Origin: Streptomyces sp. NRRL F-5727
GTDB taxonomy: Bacteria > Actinomycetota > Actinomycetes > Streptomycetales > Streptomycetaceae
DNA length: 64,000 bases
Assembly (NCBI RefSeq): GCF_000719555.1
Contig: NZ_JOGX01000047.1
Coordinates: 28,521 to 92,520, forward strand
Reading direction: 5' to 3'
In this document: piece after piece, positions 34,836 to 43,834 of the stretch
How positions within the stretch are numbered: position 1 is the stretch's first letter
Layout: each line of letters starts with the position of its first letter
The notes under the pieces: model-generated
Seen by the model: the letters and a program-made list of their open reading frames with translations, nothing else
Databases searched by the model: none
What the model was told of the DNA's origin: nothing
Made by a program: the position numbers and the translations under genes

Positions 34836-37058
34836 ATGCTTGGATCGACTCACGGCACCTTCACCAGCGGTCTGCGCGCCCGCGTGGAAGCCTGCGGGGA
34901 GACGCCCCGCACCGCCGTCCACGGGCACGCCGCCGCGCCCGGCGACCGGGACGTCAGCGGGCGGGCGCTGCACGCCGAGGTCCCCGACCTCGACCGCTTC
35001 TTCCGGCCCCGGTCGGTCGCCGTCGTCGGCGCCTCCGACGCCGAGGGGCGGCCCAACACCGGGATCACCCGGCAGCTGCTCGCCTGGGCCGGGCGGGTCG
35101 GCGCGGAGCTGATCCCCGTGCACCCGACCCGTACCGCCGTCTTCGGCCTCGACTGCGTGCCGTCCGTGAAGGACCTGGCCGGGCCCGTGGACCTGGCCGT
35201 CCTGCTGGTCGCCGATCCGCTGCCCGTCGTGGAGGAGCTGGGCGAGGCCGGGGTGCGGTTCGCGGTCGCCTTCGCCTCCGGCTTCGCCGAGACCGGCGCC
35301 GACGGGGCCGCCGCGCAGCAGCGGCTCGCCGAGGCCGTGCGCCGCACCGGCATCCGGCTCCTCGGGCCGAACACCAACCTCAACGCCTTCGAGCGCTTCC
35401 GCGACGACCTCGACGGCCCCGCCGTCGCCCTCATCACCCAGTCCGGGCACCAGGGCCGGCCCGTCTTCACCCTGCAGGAGCTGGGCGTCCGGCTCTCCCA
35501 CTGGGCGCCGACCGGCAACGAGGCCGACCTGGAGACCGCCGACTTCCTCTCGTACTTCGCCTCCCTCCCGGAGGTCGGCGCCATCGCCGCGTACGTGGAG
35601 GGGCTGAAGGACGGCCGGTCCTTCCTGCTCGCCGCCGACCGCGCCGCCCGCGAGGGCGTGCCGGTGGTGGCGGTGAAGGTCGGCCGGACCGAGACCGGGG
35701 CCCGTACCGCCGCCTCGCACACCGGGAAGCTGACCGGCGCGGACCGGGTCGTGGACGCGGCCATGCGGCAGTTCGGGGTGATCCGGGTCGACGGGCTGGA
35801 CCAGCTCCAGGACACCGCCGCCCTCCTCGCCCGCGCCCGCAGACCGCTCGCCGACGGGGTCGTCGTCTACTCGATCTCCGGCGGCACGGGCGCCCACTTC
35901 GCCGACCTCGCGACGGCGGCGGGGCTGACCCTGCCCACGCTCCCGCAGGCGAAGCAGGACGAGCTGCACCAGTGGATCCCGGAGTACCTGAACGTCGCCA
36001 ACCCCGTCGACAACGGCGGCCACCCGGTCGGCGACTGGCGCGGCCGGAAGATCATCGACGCGATCCTCGCCGACCCGTCGGTGGGCGTGCTGATCTGCCC
36101 CATCACCGGCCCCTTCCCGCCCATGAGCGACCGGCTGGCGCAGGACCTGGTGGACGCGGCGGAGGCCACCGACAAGCTGGTGTGCGTGGTGTGGGGCTCC
36201 CCCGTCGGCACCGAGGACGCCTACCGGACCACGCTCCTCGGCTCCTCCCGGGTCGCCACCTTCCGCACCTTCGGCAACTGCATCGGCGCGGTGAAGGCGT
36301 ACCTCGACCACCACCGTTTCACCGCCGGCTACCGCTCGCCCTTCGACGAGGCGCCCCGCACCCCGTCCCCGTCCTTCCGCAAGGCGCGGGCGCTGATGCG
36401 GCCGGGGCAGCGGCTCAGCGAGCACGCGGCGAAGCAGCTGCTGCGGGCGTACGGCGTCCGCGTGCCGCGCGAACAGCTGGTGACGAGCGCGGCGGCCGCC
36501 GTCCGGGCAGCGGGGCTCGTCGGCTACCCGGTGGTGATGAAGGCGTCCGGCGCGCAGCTCGCCCACAAGACGGAACTGGGCCTGGTGAAGGTCGGGTTGA
36601 CGTCGGCGAGCCAGGTCAGGGACGCGTACCGGGACCTCACGGACATCGCCCGCTACGAGCAGATCGACCTCGACGGCGTCCTCGTCTGCCAGATGGTGGG
36701 GAAGGGCGTCGAGATGGTGGTCGGGGTGACCCGCGACGACCTCTTCGGCCCGACGGTCACCGTCGGCCTCGGCGGGGTCCTGGTCGAGGTCCTGAACGAC
36801 ACCGCCGTCCGCGTCCCTCCCTTCGGGGAGCGCGAGGCCCGCTCGATGCTGGACGAGCTGCGCGGCCGGGCCCTCCTCGACGACGTACGCGGCGCCCCGC
36901 CGGCCGACGTCGACGCGCTCGTCGAGGTGGTGCTGCGGGTCCAGCGGATGGCCCTCGAACTCGACGGCGACCTCGCCGAACTCGACATCAACCCGCTGAT
37001 GGTGCTGCCGCGCGGCCAGGGCGCGGTGGCGCTGGACGCGCTGGCGGTCTGCCGATAG
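34836..37058 (+). CDS. ADP-forming acyl-CoA synthetase family protein (acetate--CoA ligase type)
   Basis: A 740-aa fused alpha-beta NDP-forming acyl-CoA synthetase. N-terminal CoA-binding Rossmann domain (about 48-150, RSVAVVGASDAEGRPNTGI), two succinyl-CoA-ligase-like domains with GPNTNLNAF, ITQSGHQG and the phospho-histidine motif AASHTGKLTG, and a C-terminal ATP-grasp domain (about 505-735: GYPVVMKASGAQLAHKTELGLVKVGL, DINPLMVLPRG). It makes an acyl-CoA from a free acid (or runs in reverse); the substrate is unknown. ATG start with GGAG at a suitable distance. Two operators precede it, and an enoyl-CoA hydratase gene follows 7 nt downstream, forming an operon. Confidence 0.92.
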   Translation: MLGSTHGTFTSGLRARVEACGETPRTAVHGHAAAPGDRDVSGRALHAEVPDLDRFFRPRSVAVVGASDAEGRPNTGITRQLLAWAGRVGAELIPVHPTRTAVFGLDCVPSVKDLAGPVDLAVLLVADPLPVVEELGEAGVRFAVAFASGFAETGADGAAAQQRLAEAVRRTGIRLLGPNTNLNAFERFRDDLDGPAVALITQSGHQGRPVFTLQELGVRLSHWAPTGNEADLETADFLSYFASLPEVGAIAAYVEGLKDGRSFLLAADRAAREGVPVVAVKVGRTETGARTAASHTGKLTGADRVVDAAMRQFGVIRVDGLDQLQDTAALLARARRPLADGVVVYSISGGTGAHFADLATAAGLTLPTLPQAKQDELHQWIPEYLNVANPVDNGGHPVGDWRGRKIIDAILADPSVGVLICPITGPFPPMSDRLAQDLVDAAEATDKLVCVVWGSPVGTEDAYRTTLLGSSRVATFRTFGNCIGAVKAYLDHHRFTAGYRSPFDEAPRTPSPSFRKARALMRPGQRLSEHAAKQLLRAYGVRVPREQLVTSAAAAVRAAGLVGYPVVMKASGAQLAHKTELGLVKVGLTSASQVRDAYRDLTDIARYEQIDLDGVLVCQMVGKGVEMVVGVTRDDLFGPTVTVGLGGVLVEVLNDTAVRVPPFGEREARSMLDELRGRALLDDVRGAPPADVDALVEVVLRVQRMALELDGDLAELDINPLMVLPRGQGAVALDALAVCR

Positions 37059-37065
37059 GAGCCCC

Positions 37066-37851
37066 ATGTCCGAGGTCCTGCACACGGTGGAGAACGGCGT
37101 CTCGTGGATCACGCTCAACCGCCCCGAGGCGATGAACGCGGTCACCTGGGACCAGCGGGAGCGGATCGTCGCCCTGCTGGCGGAGGCGTCCGCCGACGCG
37201 TCCGTACGCTGCGTGGTGATCACGGCGACCGGCCGGGGCTTCTGCGCGGGCGCCGACCTGCGCGGTTCGCCCTCGGTCGGGGACCGGGTCGCGGGGGACG
37301 TGGCGCGGATGATCCGCCGGGGCGCGCAGCGTTTCGTCGCGGCCGTCCTGGACTGCGAGAAGCCGGTGGTCGCGGCGGTGAACGGCACGGCGGCGGGCAT
37401 CGGGGCGCACCTGGCGTTCGCCTGCGACCTGGTGCTCGCGGCCGAGTCGGCCCGTTTCGTCGAGGTGTTCGCCCGTCGCGGCCTGGTCCCCGACGGCGGC
37501 GGCGCGTACCTCCTCCCCCGTCTGGTCGGCCCGCAGCGCGCCAAGGAGCTGATGTTCTTCGGTGACGCGCTGCCGGCGGCGGAGGCGGCGGCGATGGGCC
37601 TGGTGAACCGGGTCGTCCCGGCGGCCGACCTGGAGAAGACGGCCCGCGCCTGGGCGGAACGTCTCGCCCAGGGCCCGACCCGCGCCCTCGCCCTCACGAA
37701 ACAGCTGGTCAACGCCTCTCTGGACGTCGACCGCGCGACCGCCTTCGCGGCGGAGGCCGTCGCCCAGGAGCTCAACATGACGACCCGCGACGCGCAGGAG
37801 GGCGTGGCGAGCTTCGTGGAGCGACGGGAGGCGCGGTACGAGGGGCGATAA
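37066..37851 (+). CDS. Enoyl-CoA hydratase/isomerase family protein
   Basis: A 261-aa crotonase-fold enzyme. ITLNRPEAMNAV, the first oxyanion-hole segment GRGFCAGADLRG, the second (NGTAAGIGAHLAFACDLVLA), and PDGGGAYLLPRLVG, where glutamate is replaced by aspartate at a position near the usual catalytic site. This may mean isomerase or ring-cleavage activity rather than classic hydration. GGAG ribosome site 4 bases before ATG, 7 nt after the acyl-CoA synthetase gene, hence co-transcribed. Probably acts on the CoA ester made by the operon partner. Confidence 0.9.
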   Translation: MSEVLHTVENGVSWITLNRPEAMNAVTWDQRERIVALLAEASADASVRCVVITATGRGFCAGADLRGSPSVGDRVAGDVARMIRRGAQRFVAAVLDCEKPVVAAVNGTAAGIGAHLAFACDLVLAAESARFVEVFARRGLVPDGGGAYLLPRLVGPQRAKELMFFGDALPAAEAAAMGLVNRVVPAADLEKTARAWAERLAQGPTRALALTKQLVNASLDVDRATAFAAEAVAQELNMTTRDAQEGVASFVERREARYEGR

Positions 37852-37926
37852 CGGGTCGGTGGCCGTCGTACCCCGCCCGTAGAGTGTGGCCCGCATATGC
37901 CACACCGCTCCGGGGGGAACGGAAGA

Positions 37927-40900
37927 ATGCCGAACTTCGCGCGCTCGCGCGGCAGATCCAGACGTCTGCACCCGAGATCCACCAGAAACCTGCTCCTCGT
38001 CCCCGCCCTGGTGGCGGCCCTCGCGGCCCCGCTGCTGCCGGCGGGGACGGCCCTGGCGGCGACGCCGTCACCGACGACGGCCGCGCCTTCGGCGGCACCG
38101 GCGGAGACGGACCCGACGCCGACACCGGCACCGTCGACGCCGGAACCGTCGACGTCGACGGACCCGACACCCGAGCCCACGCCGACGGCCGACCCGACGC
38201 CGACGGACCCGGTCACGCCCACGCCCACGGCCGACCCGTGCCCCGCGCTGCCGCTCGCCCCGCTGGGCGACCCGGGCGACGCGGTGCGGCAGGTGACCAT
38301 CGAGCCCGACACGACCGTCTGTTTCACGGTCACCGTCGAGACGCCCGGAACCCACCGCATCTTCATCGACGGCAGCCACGACACCTACCCGGCGCTGTAC
38401 GCCGGTGAGGAGTCCGTCGACTGCGAGGGCTGGCGGTACAAGGACGCCCGGTGCGACCTGGCCGCCGGCCGGTACACGCTCAGGCTCCACAGCAACTCCT
38501 GGCAGACCGCCCAGAACCGGATCGTCGTCATCCCGCTGATGAGCAGCGCCCCGGGCCCCTGCCCCGCCGTCCCCGGCACCGCGTACGACACACCTCCGGC
38601 GACCGGCACGGGCGTCGGCCCGATGGGGGTCGTCTGCCACTCCTTCACCGCCGCCCCGGGCGAGCGGATCACGCACGAACTCCGGCGTGAGACCTACGGC
38701 GACTCCTACGCGTGGATCTCGGACGCCACCGGCAAGCACCTCTGCGCGCAGTACAACCAGGACGGCTCCGAGGGCTGCGTCCTGCCCGAGGGCAGCACCG
38801 GCCACCGCGTCTACGCGGTCGTCGGCCACCAGTACGACGGCTCTCCCGCCGCTCCGTACACCCTGAAGGTCCGCCGCCTGTCGAACCCCGCGGGCTGTGC
38901 CACCGTCGCTCCCTCCGTCTACGGCACCGCGCCGGACCGGACCGGGCTCGCGACCGGCTGCAAGACCTTCACGCCCACCGTGTCCGGCCGCTACGACGTG
39001 CGGTCCGTGACCGCCTCCGGCTTCCGCAGCAGCGCTTCTGTGTACGCCCAGGACGGCACCTACGCCTGCCAGGGCTACGACGACTTCTGCACGCTCACAG
39101 CGGGCACGACGTACACCGTCCTCACCGACGATGCCGTCCAGGTCTTCGCCCGCGCCTCCACCGAGGGCTGTGTGGACGGGGTCACCCTCGGCACCACCCA
39201 CCGGGGCACGTTCTCCGGCCCGGGCGAGGTCGACTGCCTCAAGCTGCCGCTGACGCAGGGCGGTCACCTCGCCGTCCAGTCGGACGGCACCACGACCATC
39301 AAGGTGTACGACGCTGCGGGCGCCGAGCAGTGCCTGAACGCCACGAACCTCTGGGACGCCACGTGCGTGCTCGGCGGAACCGCCCCCTACCGGGCGACCC
39401 TCTCCGACGAGGACCCGTCCGAGGGCGGCGACGACTACGGGATCATCGTCCATCAGACCGACACGCCCACCGTCTGCCCGACCTTCGGCGCGGGTGACTT
39501 CAGCGCGACCCCGGCCCGAACGGCCGTGAAGACCGGCAACGGCGTCTTCGCCGGCTGTCTGACGATCCCCGCCGACGCCCACTCCTCCACGGAGCTGTTC
39601 CGGATCGCCAAGGGCGCCGGCGCCGCCTCCGCGGAGGCCGTCGTCGTGGACGCCAAGGGCAATGTCAGCTGTGAGATCCGCACCTACCACGGCACCTTCT
39701 CCACCTGCGCCCTGACGCCTGGTCTCGCCCACACGGTGCTCGTCCAGGGCCGTGACGTCGTCGGCGAGACCCTGCTGACCCGCCAGGATGTGACCGCCAC
39801 CGCGCGCGGCTGCGTCACCACCGCGGCCGTGGCCGCGGGCGGCCCGTCCACCGGCGGCGTCCCGGCCGCGCCGGGCACCTTCCAGTGCCGCCGCGTGACC
39901 ACGTCCGCCGCCGGGGACACGCTGCACCTGGACGTGCGGGACGGGACGGACACGATCCGGCTGCTGGCCTACGACGCCCAGGGCAAACCGGCCTGCGACT
40001 ACTTCGCACAGGGCTGCGCCGCCACCGGTTCCGCCGCCTACCAGGTCCTTCTCCTGGTCCCGGAGGGCAAGACGGCACCGGCCTCCTACCGGCTCGACGC
40101 CGTCCGCATCGGCACGCCGACCGGCCCCGCCCCCGAGTGCGTCAAGATCGCGAACGTGTCCTACGGCGCCGGCCCGCTCACCGGCACTCTCAGCGAGCAG
40201 CGCAATGTGCTGTGCTGGGCGCTGCCGACGGCACAAGGTGACGACTTCGACCTGTCCTTCAGCCCGGCCGGCAGTTTCGCGACGATGCCCAAGCCGAGGT
40301 TGTACGACCAGGTCAGCCGGAAAAACCTCTGCTACGGCTCGTACACCAGCGAAGGAGAGGTCTACTCCTGCTCGCTGTCGGGCTATCCGAAGACGGCCAA
40401 GCCGACCACTCTCGTGATCGGCCTGCCGGAGAAGCCGGCGACGACGTCGACGGCGGTCAAGGCCCAGCTGACCTGCTCCAGCACGGTCTGCGGTCCTGAT
40501 GCTCGCGAGGTCAAGACCGTCGGCCCGGCCATCGTCGGCCGGGGGAAGATCTCGATGACCGTGACCGGCGGCGCACTGACCGCCTCCACGAAGGTCGTCG
40601 TGCGGAGCGGGACCTTCCGGGCCGAGTCCACCACGCTCTCCGTGGCGCCGGACCGGCGCAGCATGACGGTGGGCCTCGACCTGACGAACGCGCCGCTCGG
40701 TGTCCTGGACGTGAGCGTGTTCGCGTTCAGCATCGAGTACCAGAAGCCGGACGTCACCGTCGTCACCGCCCTCCGCAACACGGCCGCCGCCTCCGTCTCC
40801 GGGACCGCCGTCGTCGGCGGGAAGGTGACGGCGAAGCCGGGGTCCTGGTCGCTGCCGGTGGACTCGCTGTCGTACCAGTGGCGGGCGAACGGGGTCGCCA

Positions 40901-41310
40901 TCGCGGGGGCCACCGCCTCCACGTACACGATCCCGACCACCCTCCAGGGCAAGTCGCTGTCCGTCGCCGTGGTCGCCCGCAAGGCCGGGCACCCGACGCT
41001 GACCTCGACCAGCGCGGCCGTGACCGTGAAGGGCGTCGCGCCGAAGCCGACCACGGCCCCGTATCTGACCGGCACGGTCCGGGTCGGCCGGACGCTCACC
41101 CTGAACCGCGGCACCTGGACGCCGACGCCGACCTCGTACGCCTACCAGTGGTACGCCAACGGGCGGGCGATCAGCGGGGCGACCCGGGCCACCTTCACGC
41201 TCACCAGTGCCCAGCGCGGGCAGGCGATCACCGTGAAGGTCACCGCCCACCGGACCGGACACGTCTCCGGTTACGCGTGGACGAAGGCGACCGGCGCCGT
41301 CGCCGGATAG
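37927..41310 (+). CDS. Large secreted protein with cysteine-paired repeats and two Ig-like C-terminal domains
   Basis: 1127 aa. Signal peptide (LLLVPALVAALAAPLLPAGTALAA), a Pro/Thr-rich stretch (about 45-105), then about seven repeats of 110-120 residues. Each repeat opens with a cysteine pair about 25 residues apart (CPAVPGTAYDT...VCHSF, CATVAPSVYGT...GCKTF, CVKIANVSYGAG...LCWAL) and has a second close pair (CQGYDDFC, CDYFAQGC). The end carries two tandem bacterial Ig-like domains of about 85 aa with YQWRANGVAIAGAT and YQWYANGRAISGAT. The repeats recall pre-peptidase C-terminal type beta-sandwiches. Function unknown; probably a surface structural or adhesive protein. ATG 37927 follows GGGGGGAACGGAAGA; ATG 37897 is an alternative. 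Confidence 0.82.
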   Translation: MPNFARSRGRSRRLHPRSTRNLLLVPALVAALAAPLLPAGTALAATPSPTTAAPSAAPAETDPTPTPAPSTPEPSTSTDPTPEPTPTADPTPTDPVTPTPTADPCPALPLAPLGDPGDAVRQVTIEPDTTVCFTVTVETPGTHRIFIDGSHDTYPALYAGEESVDCEGWRYKDARCDLAAGRYTLRLHSNSWQTAQNRIVVIPLMSSAPGPCPAVPGTAYDTPPATGTGVGPMGVVCHSFTAAPGERITHELRRETYGDSYAWISDATGKHLCAQYNQDGSEGCVLPEGSTGHRVYAVVGHQYDGSPAAPYTLKVRRLSNPAGCATVAPSVYGTAPDRTGLATGCKTFTPTVSGRYDVRSVTASGFRSSASVYAQDGTYACQGYDDFCTLTAGTTYTVLTDDAVQVFARASTEGCVDGVTLGTTHRGTFSGPGEVDCLKLPLTQGGHLAVQSDGTTTIKVYDAAGAEQCLNATNLWDATCVLGGTAPYRATLSDEDPSEGGDDYGIIVHQTDTPTVCPTFGAGDFSATPARTAVKTGNGVFAGCLTIPADAHSSTELFRIAKGAGAASAEAVVVDAKGNVSCEIRTYHGTFSTCALTPGLAHTVLVQGRDVVGETLLTRQDVTATARGCVTTAAVAAGGPSTGGVPAAPGTFQCRRVTTSAAGDTLHLDVRDGTDTIRLLAYDAQGKPACDYFAQGCAATGSAAYQVLLLVPEGKTAPASYRLDAVRIGTPTGPAPECVKIANVSYGAGPLTGTLSEQRNVLCWALPTAQGDDFDLSFSPAGSFATMPKPRLYDQVSRKNLCYGSYTSEGEVYSCSLSGYPKTAKPTTLVIGLPEKPATTSTAVKAQLTCSSTVCGPDAREVKTVGPAIVGRGKISMTVTGGALTASTKVVVRSGTFRAESTTLSVAPDRRSMTVGLDLTNAPLGVLDVSVFAFSIEYQKPDVTVVTALRNTAAASVSGTAVVGGKVTAKPGSWSLPVDSLSYQWRANGVAIAGATASTYTIPTTLQGKSLSVAVVARKAGHPTLTSTSAAVTVKGVAPKPTTAPYLTGTVRVGRTLTLNRGTWTPTPTSYAYQWYANGRAISGATRATFTLTSAQRGQAITVKVTAHRTGHVSGYAWTKATGAVAG

Positions 41311-41340
41311 TGCGCGCCGCCGCCTCCCCGGGTGTTCCCA

Positions 41341-41357
41341 TCTGACGCTCCGTCAGT
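41341..41357. promoter_or_regulatory. Operator C: TCTGACG-CTC-CGTCAGT
   Basis: A 17-bp palindrome of the same family, ending 4 bp before the flavin reductase start codon, so it must cover the transcription start. Only the last base differs from perfect symmetry with operator A. Confidence 0.7.
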
Positions 41358-41361
41358 TTCA

Positions 41362-41973
41362 ATGCTGGGCATGATGGGACACGCGGGGATGGCGGCCAGC
41401 GCCGTCCGACACCTGAGAGCGGCCGGGGCGCCCACGGCCGTCGAACCCCTCCCCCGGCCCGCGCTGCGGGCCGTGCGCGAGGACGAGCGGGCGCCCCTCG
41501 ACCCGGCGGAGTTCCGGCGCGTGCTCGGGCACTTCGCGAGCGGCGTCACCCTCGTGACGACCAGCGGCGACGCCGGGCCGACCGGCTTCGCCTGCCAGTC
41601 CTTCGCCTCGCTGTCGCTGGATCCGCCGCTCGTGGCCTTCATGGTCGCCCGGACCTCGACCACCTGGCCCCGCATCGCCGCCGCCGGCACCTTCTGCGTC
41701 AACATCCTCGGGGCCGGGCAGGGCGAGCTGTGCCGGGCGTTCGCGGTGAGCGGCGCCGACAAGTTCGCGGGCGTGGAGTGGTCCCCCGCCCCCGTCACCG
41801 GCGCGCCGCGGCTGGCCGGGGTGCCCGCCTGGATCGACTGCACGATCACCGCCGTCCACACCGGCGGCGACCACCTGATCGTGGTGGGCCGGGTGGAGGC
41901 GCTGGGCGCGGTGGAGGAGGGCGAGCCGTTGGTGTTCCATCGCGGGCGGTTCGGGGGGTTCAGCGGCGGGTGA
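41362..41973 (+). CDS. Flavin reductase family (NAD(P)H:FMN/FAD) protein
   Basis: A 203-aa flavin reductase-like domain protein (HpaC/DIM6 type). After a variable 45-residue N-terminus the core reads EFRRVLGHFASGVTLVTT, GFACQSFASLSLDPPLVAF, ICVNI-like TFCVNILGAGQ, and DHLIVVGRVEAL. It would supply reduced flavin to a two-component monooxygenase; none of that type is in the window, though a class B monooxygenase is. The ATG is 4 bp from operator C and has no ribosome site, so it is probably leaderless; a later start (for example ATG 41371 or 41374) is possible. Confidence 0.85.
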   Translation: MLGMMGHAGMAASAVRHLRAAGAPTAVEPLPRPALRAVREDERAPLDPAEFRRVLGHFASGVTLVTTSGDAGPTGFACQSFASLSLDPPLVAFMVARTSTTWPRIAAAGTFCVNILGAGQGELCRAFAVSGADKFAGVEWSPAPVTGAPRLAGVPAWIDCTITAVHTGGDHLIVVGRVEALGAVEEGEPLVFHRGRFGGFSGG

Positions 41974-42427
41974 GGACGCGGCGACTGTCCGGGTGGCCCG
42001 GGATGTCGGTCCAGTAGACGATCTCGGGGACGGCGGCGGTGCCCTCGACGTCCCAGGGCATCCAGGCGCCGCAATCCGCTCCGAAGGCCACCCGGTGGCT
42101 CCAGCGCGGGCGGGACTCGAGGAACGACCAGGTCGCCTCCTTGTCGTCACAGCGCTTCTCGGGGTCGTAGCCGCCCTCGTCCCCCTCGTCACCGAACTTC
42201 GCGATCCCCTCCAGCACCGCCGTCCCGTCCGCGTGCAGCGTGACCGCGCCCCCGCGCCCGTCCTCGTACCGCCCCACAAGGTCCGCGCGCCCCGGTCTCG
42301 GCGGGTCCTGCGGGCCCAGCGCCCCCGCGTACGTCCCCACCCCCGCGAGCGTCGCCGCCGCGGGCACCGCCAAGAGGGCCCACAGCAGCCACGGCCTACT
42401 TCTCCAGCTCCCCATGGGGTCCATCAT
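41960..42427 (-). CDS. Membrane-anchored protein of unknown function
   Basis: 155 aa, not recognised. A single N-terminal hydrophobic segment (WLLWALLAVPAAATLAGVGTYAG) after a short basic stretch suggests a signal anchor. The outer part contains DLVGRYEDGRGGAVTLHADGTAVLEGI, a lipocalin/META-like opening often seen in small exported proteins, and two cysteines (RCDDKE, ADCGAW) that could form a disulfide. It follows the MFS gene and overlaps its 3' end by about 30 bp; ATG 42415 is an alternative start. Its own 3' end overlaps the flavin reductase gene by 14 bp. Confidence 0.65.
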   Translation of the reverse strand: MMDPMGSWRSRPWLLWALLAVPAAATLAGVGTYAGALGPQDPPRPGRADLVGRYEDGRGGAVTLHADGTAVLEGIAKFGDEGDEGGYDPEKRCDDKEATWSFLESRPRWSHRVAFGADCGAWMPWDVEGTAAVPEIVYWTDIPGHPDSRRVLTRR

Positions 42428-43703
42428 GCCGGGGGTGCCGGATCACGAGGGCCATGAGGGCGGCGGCCGCGCACAGTGCGCCCGAGGCGTACCAGACGAC
42501 GTCGTACGAGCCGAAGACGTCGCGGGCGACGCCGCCCGCGAAGGCGACGGCGGCGGCGCCGACCTGGTGGGAGGCGAGGACCCAGCCGAAGACGATCGCG
42601 GAGTCCTCGCCGTAGTGCTCGCGGCAGAGGGCGATGGTGGGCGGGACGGTGGCGACCCAGTCGAGGCCGTAGAAGACGATGAAGAAGATCATCGGCGGGT
42701 GGACGGACGGGGCCAGGAGCATCGGCAGGAAGAGGAGCGAGATCCCGCGCAGGGCGTAGTAGACGGCGAGCAGCCGGCGCGGGGAGAAGCGGTCGGTGAA
42801 CCAGCCGGAGGCGATCGTGCCGACGACGTCGAAGACGCCGATGACGGCGAGGAGTCCGGCGGCGGCCGTCACCGGCATGCCGTGGTCGTGGGCGGCAGGC
42901 ACGAAATGGGTCTTGACCAGGCCGTTCGTGGAGGCGCCGCAGATCGCGAAGGTGCCGGCGAGGAGCCAGAAGGGGCCGGTCCGGGCGGCCTTCGAGAGGA
43001 CGGTGACCGCGCGGCGGGCGGCGCCGGTGACGGGGGCGGGCTTCTCGGCGTACTCCCCGCCGTACGGGGCGAGTCCGACGTCCGCCGGGTGGTCGCGGAG
43101 CAGCAGCCAGACGAACGGGACGACGGCGAGCGCGGCGAGGGCGGTGGTCACGGCGGCCGGGCGCCAGCCGTGGTGCTCGACCAGCCAGGAGAGCAGCGGC
43201 AGGAAGACGAGCTGGCCGGAGGCGCCGGCCGCGGTCAGGATGCCGGTGACGAGGCCGCGGCGGGCGGTGAACCAGCGGTTGGTGACGGTCGCGGCGAAGG
43301 CGAGGGCCATGGAACCGCTGCCGAGGCCGACGAGGAGTCCCCAGTAGAGGACGAGTTGCCACGCGGCCGTCATCCAGACCGTGAGGAGCGAGCCGAGGGC
43401 GATCACCGACAGGGCCACGGCGACGACCTTGCGGATGCCGAAGCGGTCCATGAGGGCGGCGGCGAAGGGGGCGGTGAGCCCGTAGAGGGCGAGGTTGACG
43501 GAGACGGCGAAGCCGATCGTGCCGCGCGACCAGTCGAACTCGGCGTGGAGCGGTTCGATGAGCAGGCCCGGCAGGGAGGCGAAGGCCGCGGCGCCGATGA
43601 TCGTGACGAAGGTGACCGCCGCGACGAACCAGGCGCGGTGGACGCGCGGAGCGCGCGGAGGGCGGGTGGAGGCGGAGGGGCGGTGCTCCGTTGTCTGGGC
43701 CAT
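42396..43703 (-). CDS. MFS transporter (oxalate/formate antiporter-like)
   Basis: A 435-aa major facilitator protein with twelve hydrophobic segments. The loop motif MDRFGIRKV after TM2 and its repeat DRFSPRRLLAVYYALRG are visible, together with WSRGTIGFAVSVNLALYGLTAPFAAALMDR, typical of the monocarboxylate/oxalate-formate branch. I chose ATG 43703 (MAQTTEHRPS) over ATG 43715. It may carry an organic acid; proximity to the CoA-catabolism genes fits uptake of an acid substrate, but none of the 17-bp operators precedes it. It is divergent from the GlxA-type regulator gene, which may control it. Confidence 0.85.
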   Translation of the reverse strand: MAQTTEHRPSASTRPPRAPRVHRAWFVAAVTFVTIIGAAAFASLPGLLIEPLHAEFDWSRGTIGFAVSVNLALYGLTAPFAAALMDRFGIRKVVAVALSVIALGSLLTVWMTAAWQLVLYWGLLVGLGSGSMALAFAATVTNRWFTARRGLVTGILTAAGASGQLVFLPLLSWLVEHHGWRPAAVTTALAALAVVPFVWLLLRDHPADVGLAPYGGEYAEKPAPVTGAARRAVTVLSKAARTGPFWLLAGTFAICGASTNGLVKTHFVPAAHDHGMPVTAAAGLLAVIGVFDVVGTIASGWFTDRFSPRRLLAVYYALRGISLLFLPMLLAPSVHPPMIFFIVFYGLDWVATVPPTIALCREHYGEDSAIVFGWVLASHQVGAAAVAFAGGVARDVFGSYDVVWYASGALCAAAALMALVIRHPRHDGPHGELEK

Positions 43704-43834
43704 GCCACCGAGCATCGCGGCCGCGTCCCGCCCTCACCATTGGCCGGACTGTCAGCTTTCCAAAGGATCGGGCCACCATGATCGGGGCCGTGGGTGCAGA
43801 CTTGGGGGGAAACGCATCGAGTCGGGAGAGGTCC

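Noticed and set aside
41398-43403. Long open frames on the strand opposite the MFS and regulator genes
   Set aside because: They show Arg/Ala/Pro-rich composition typical of shadow frames in high-GC DNA and no domain words. The MFS and GlxA frames have clear family motifs.
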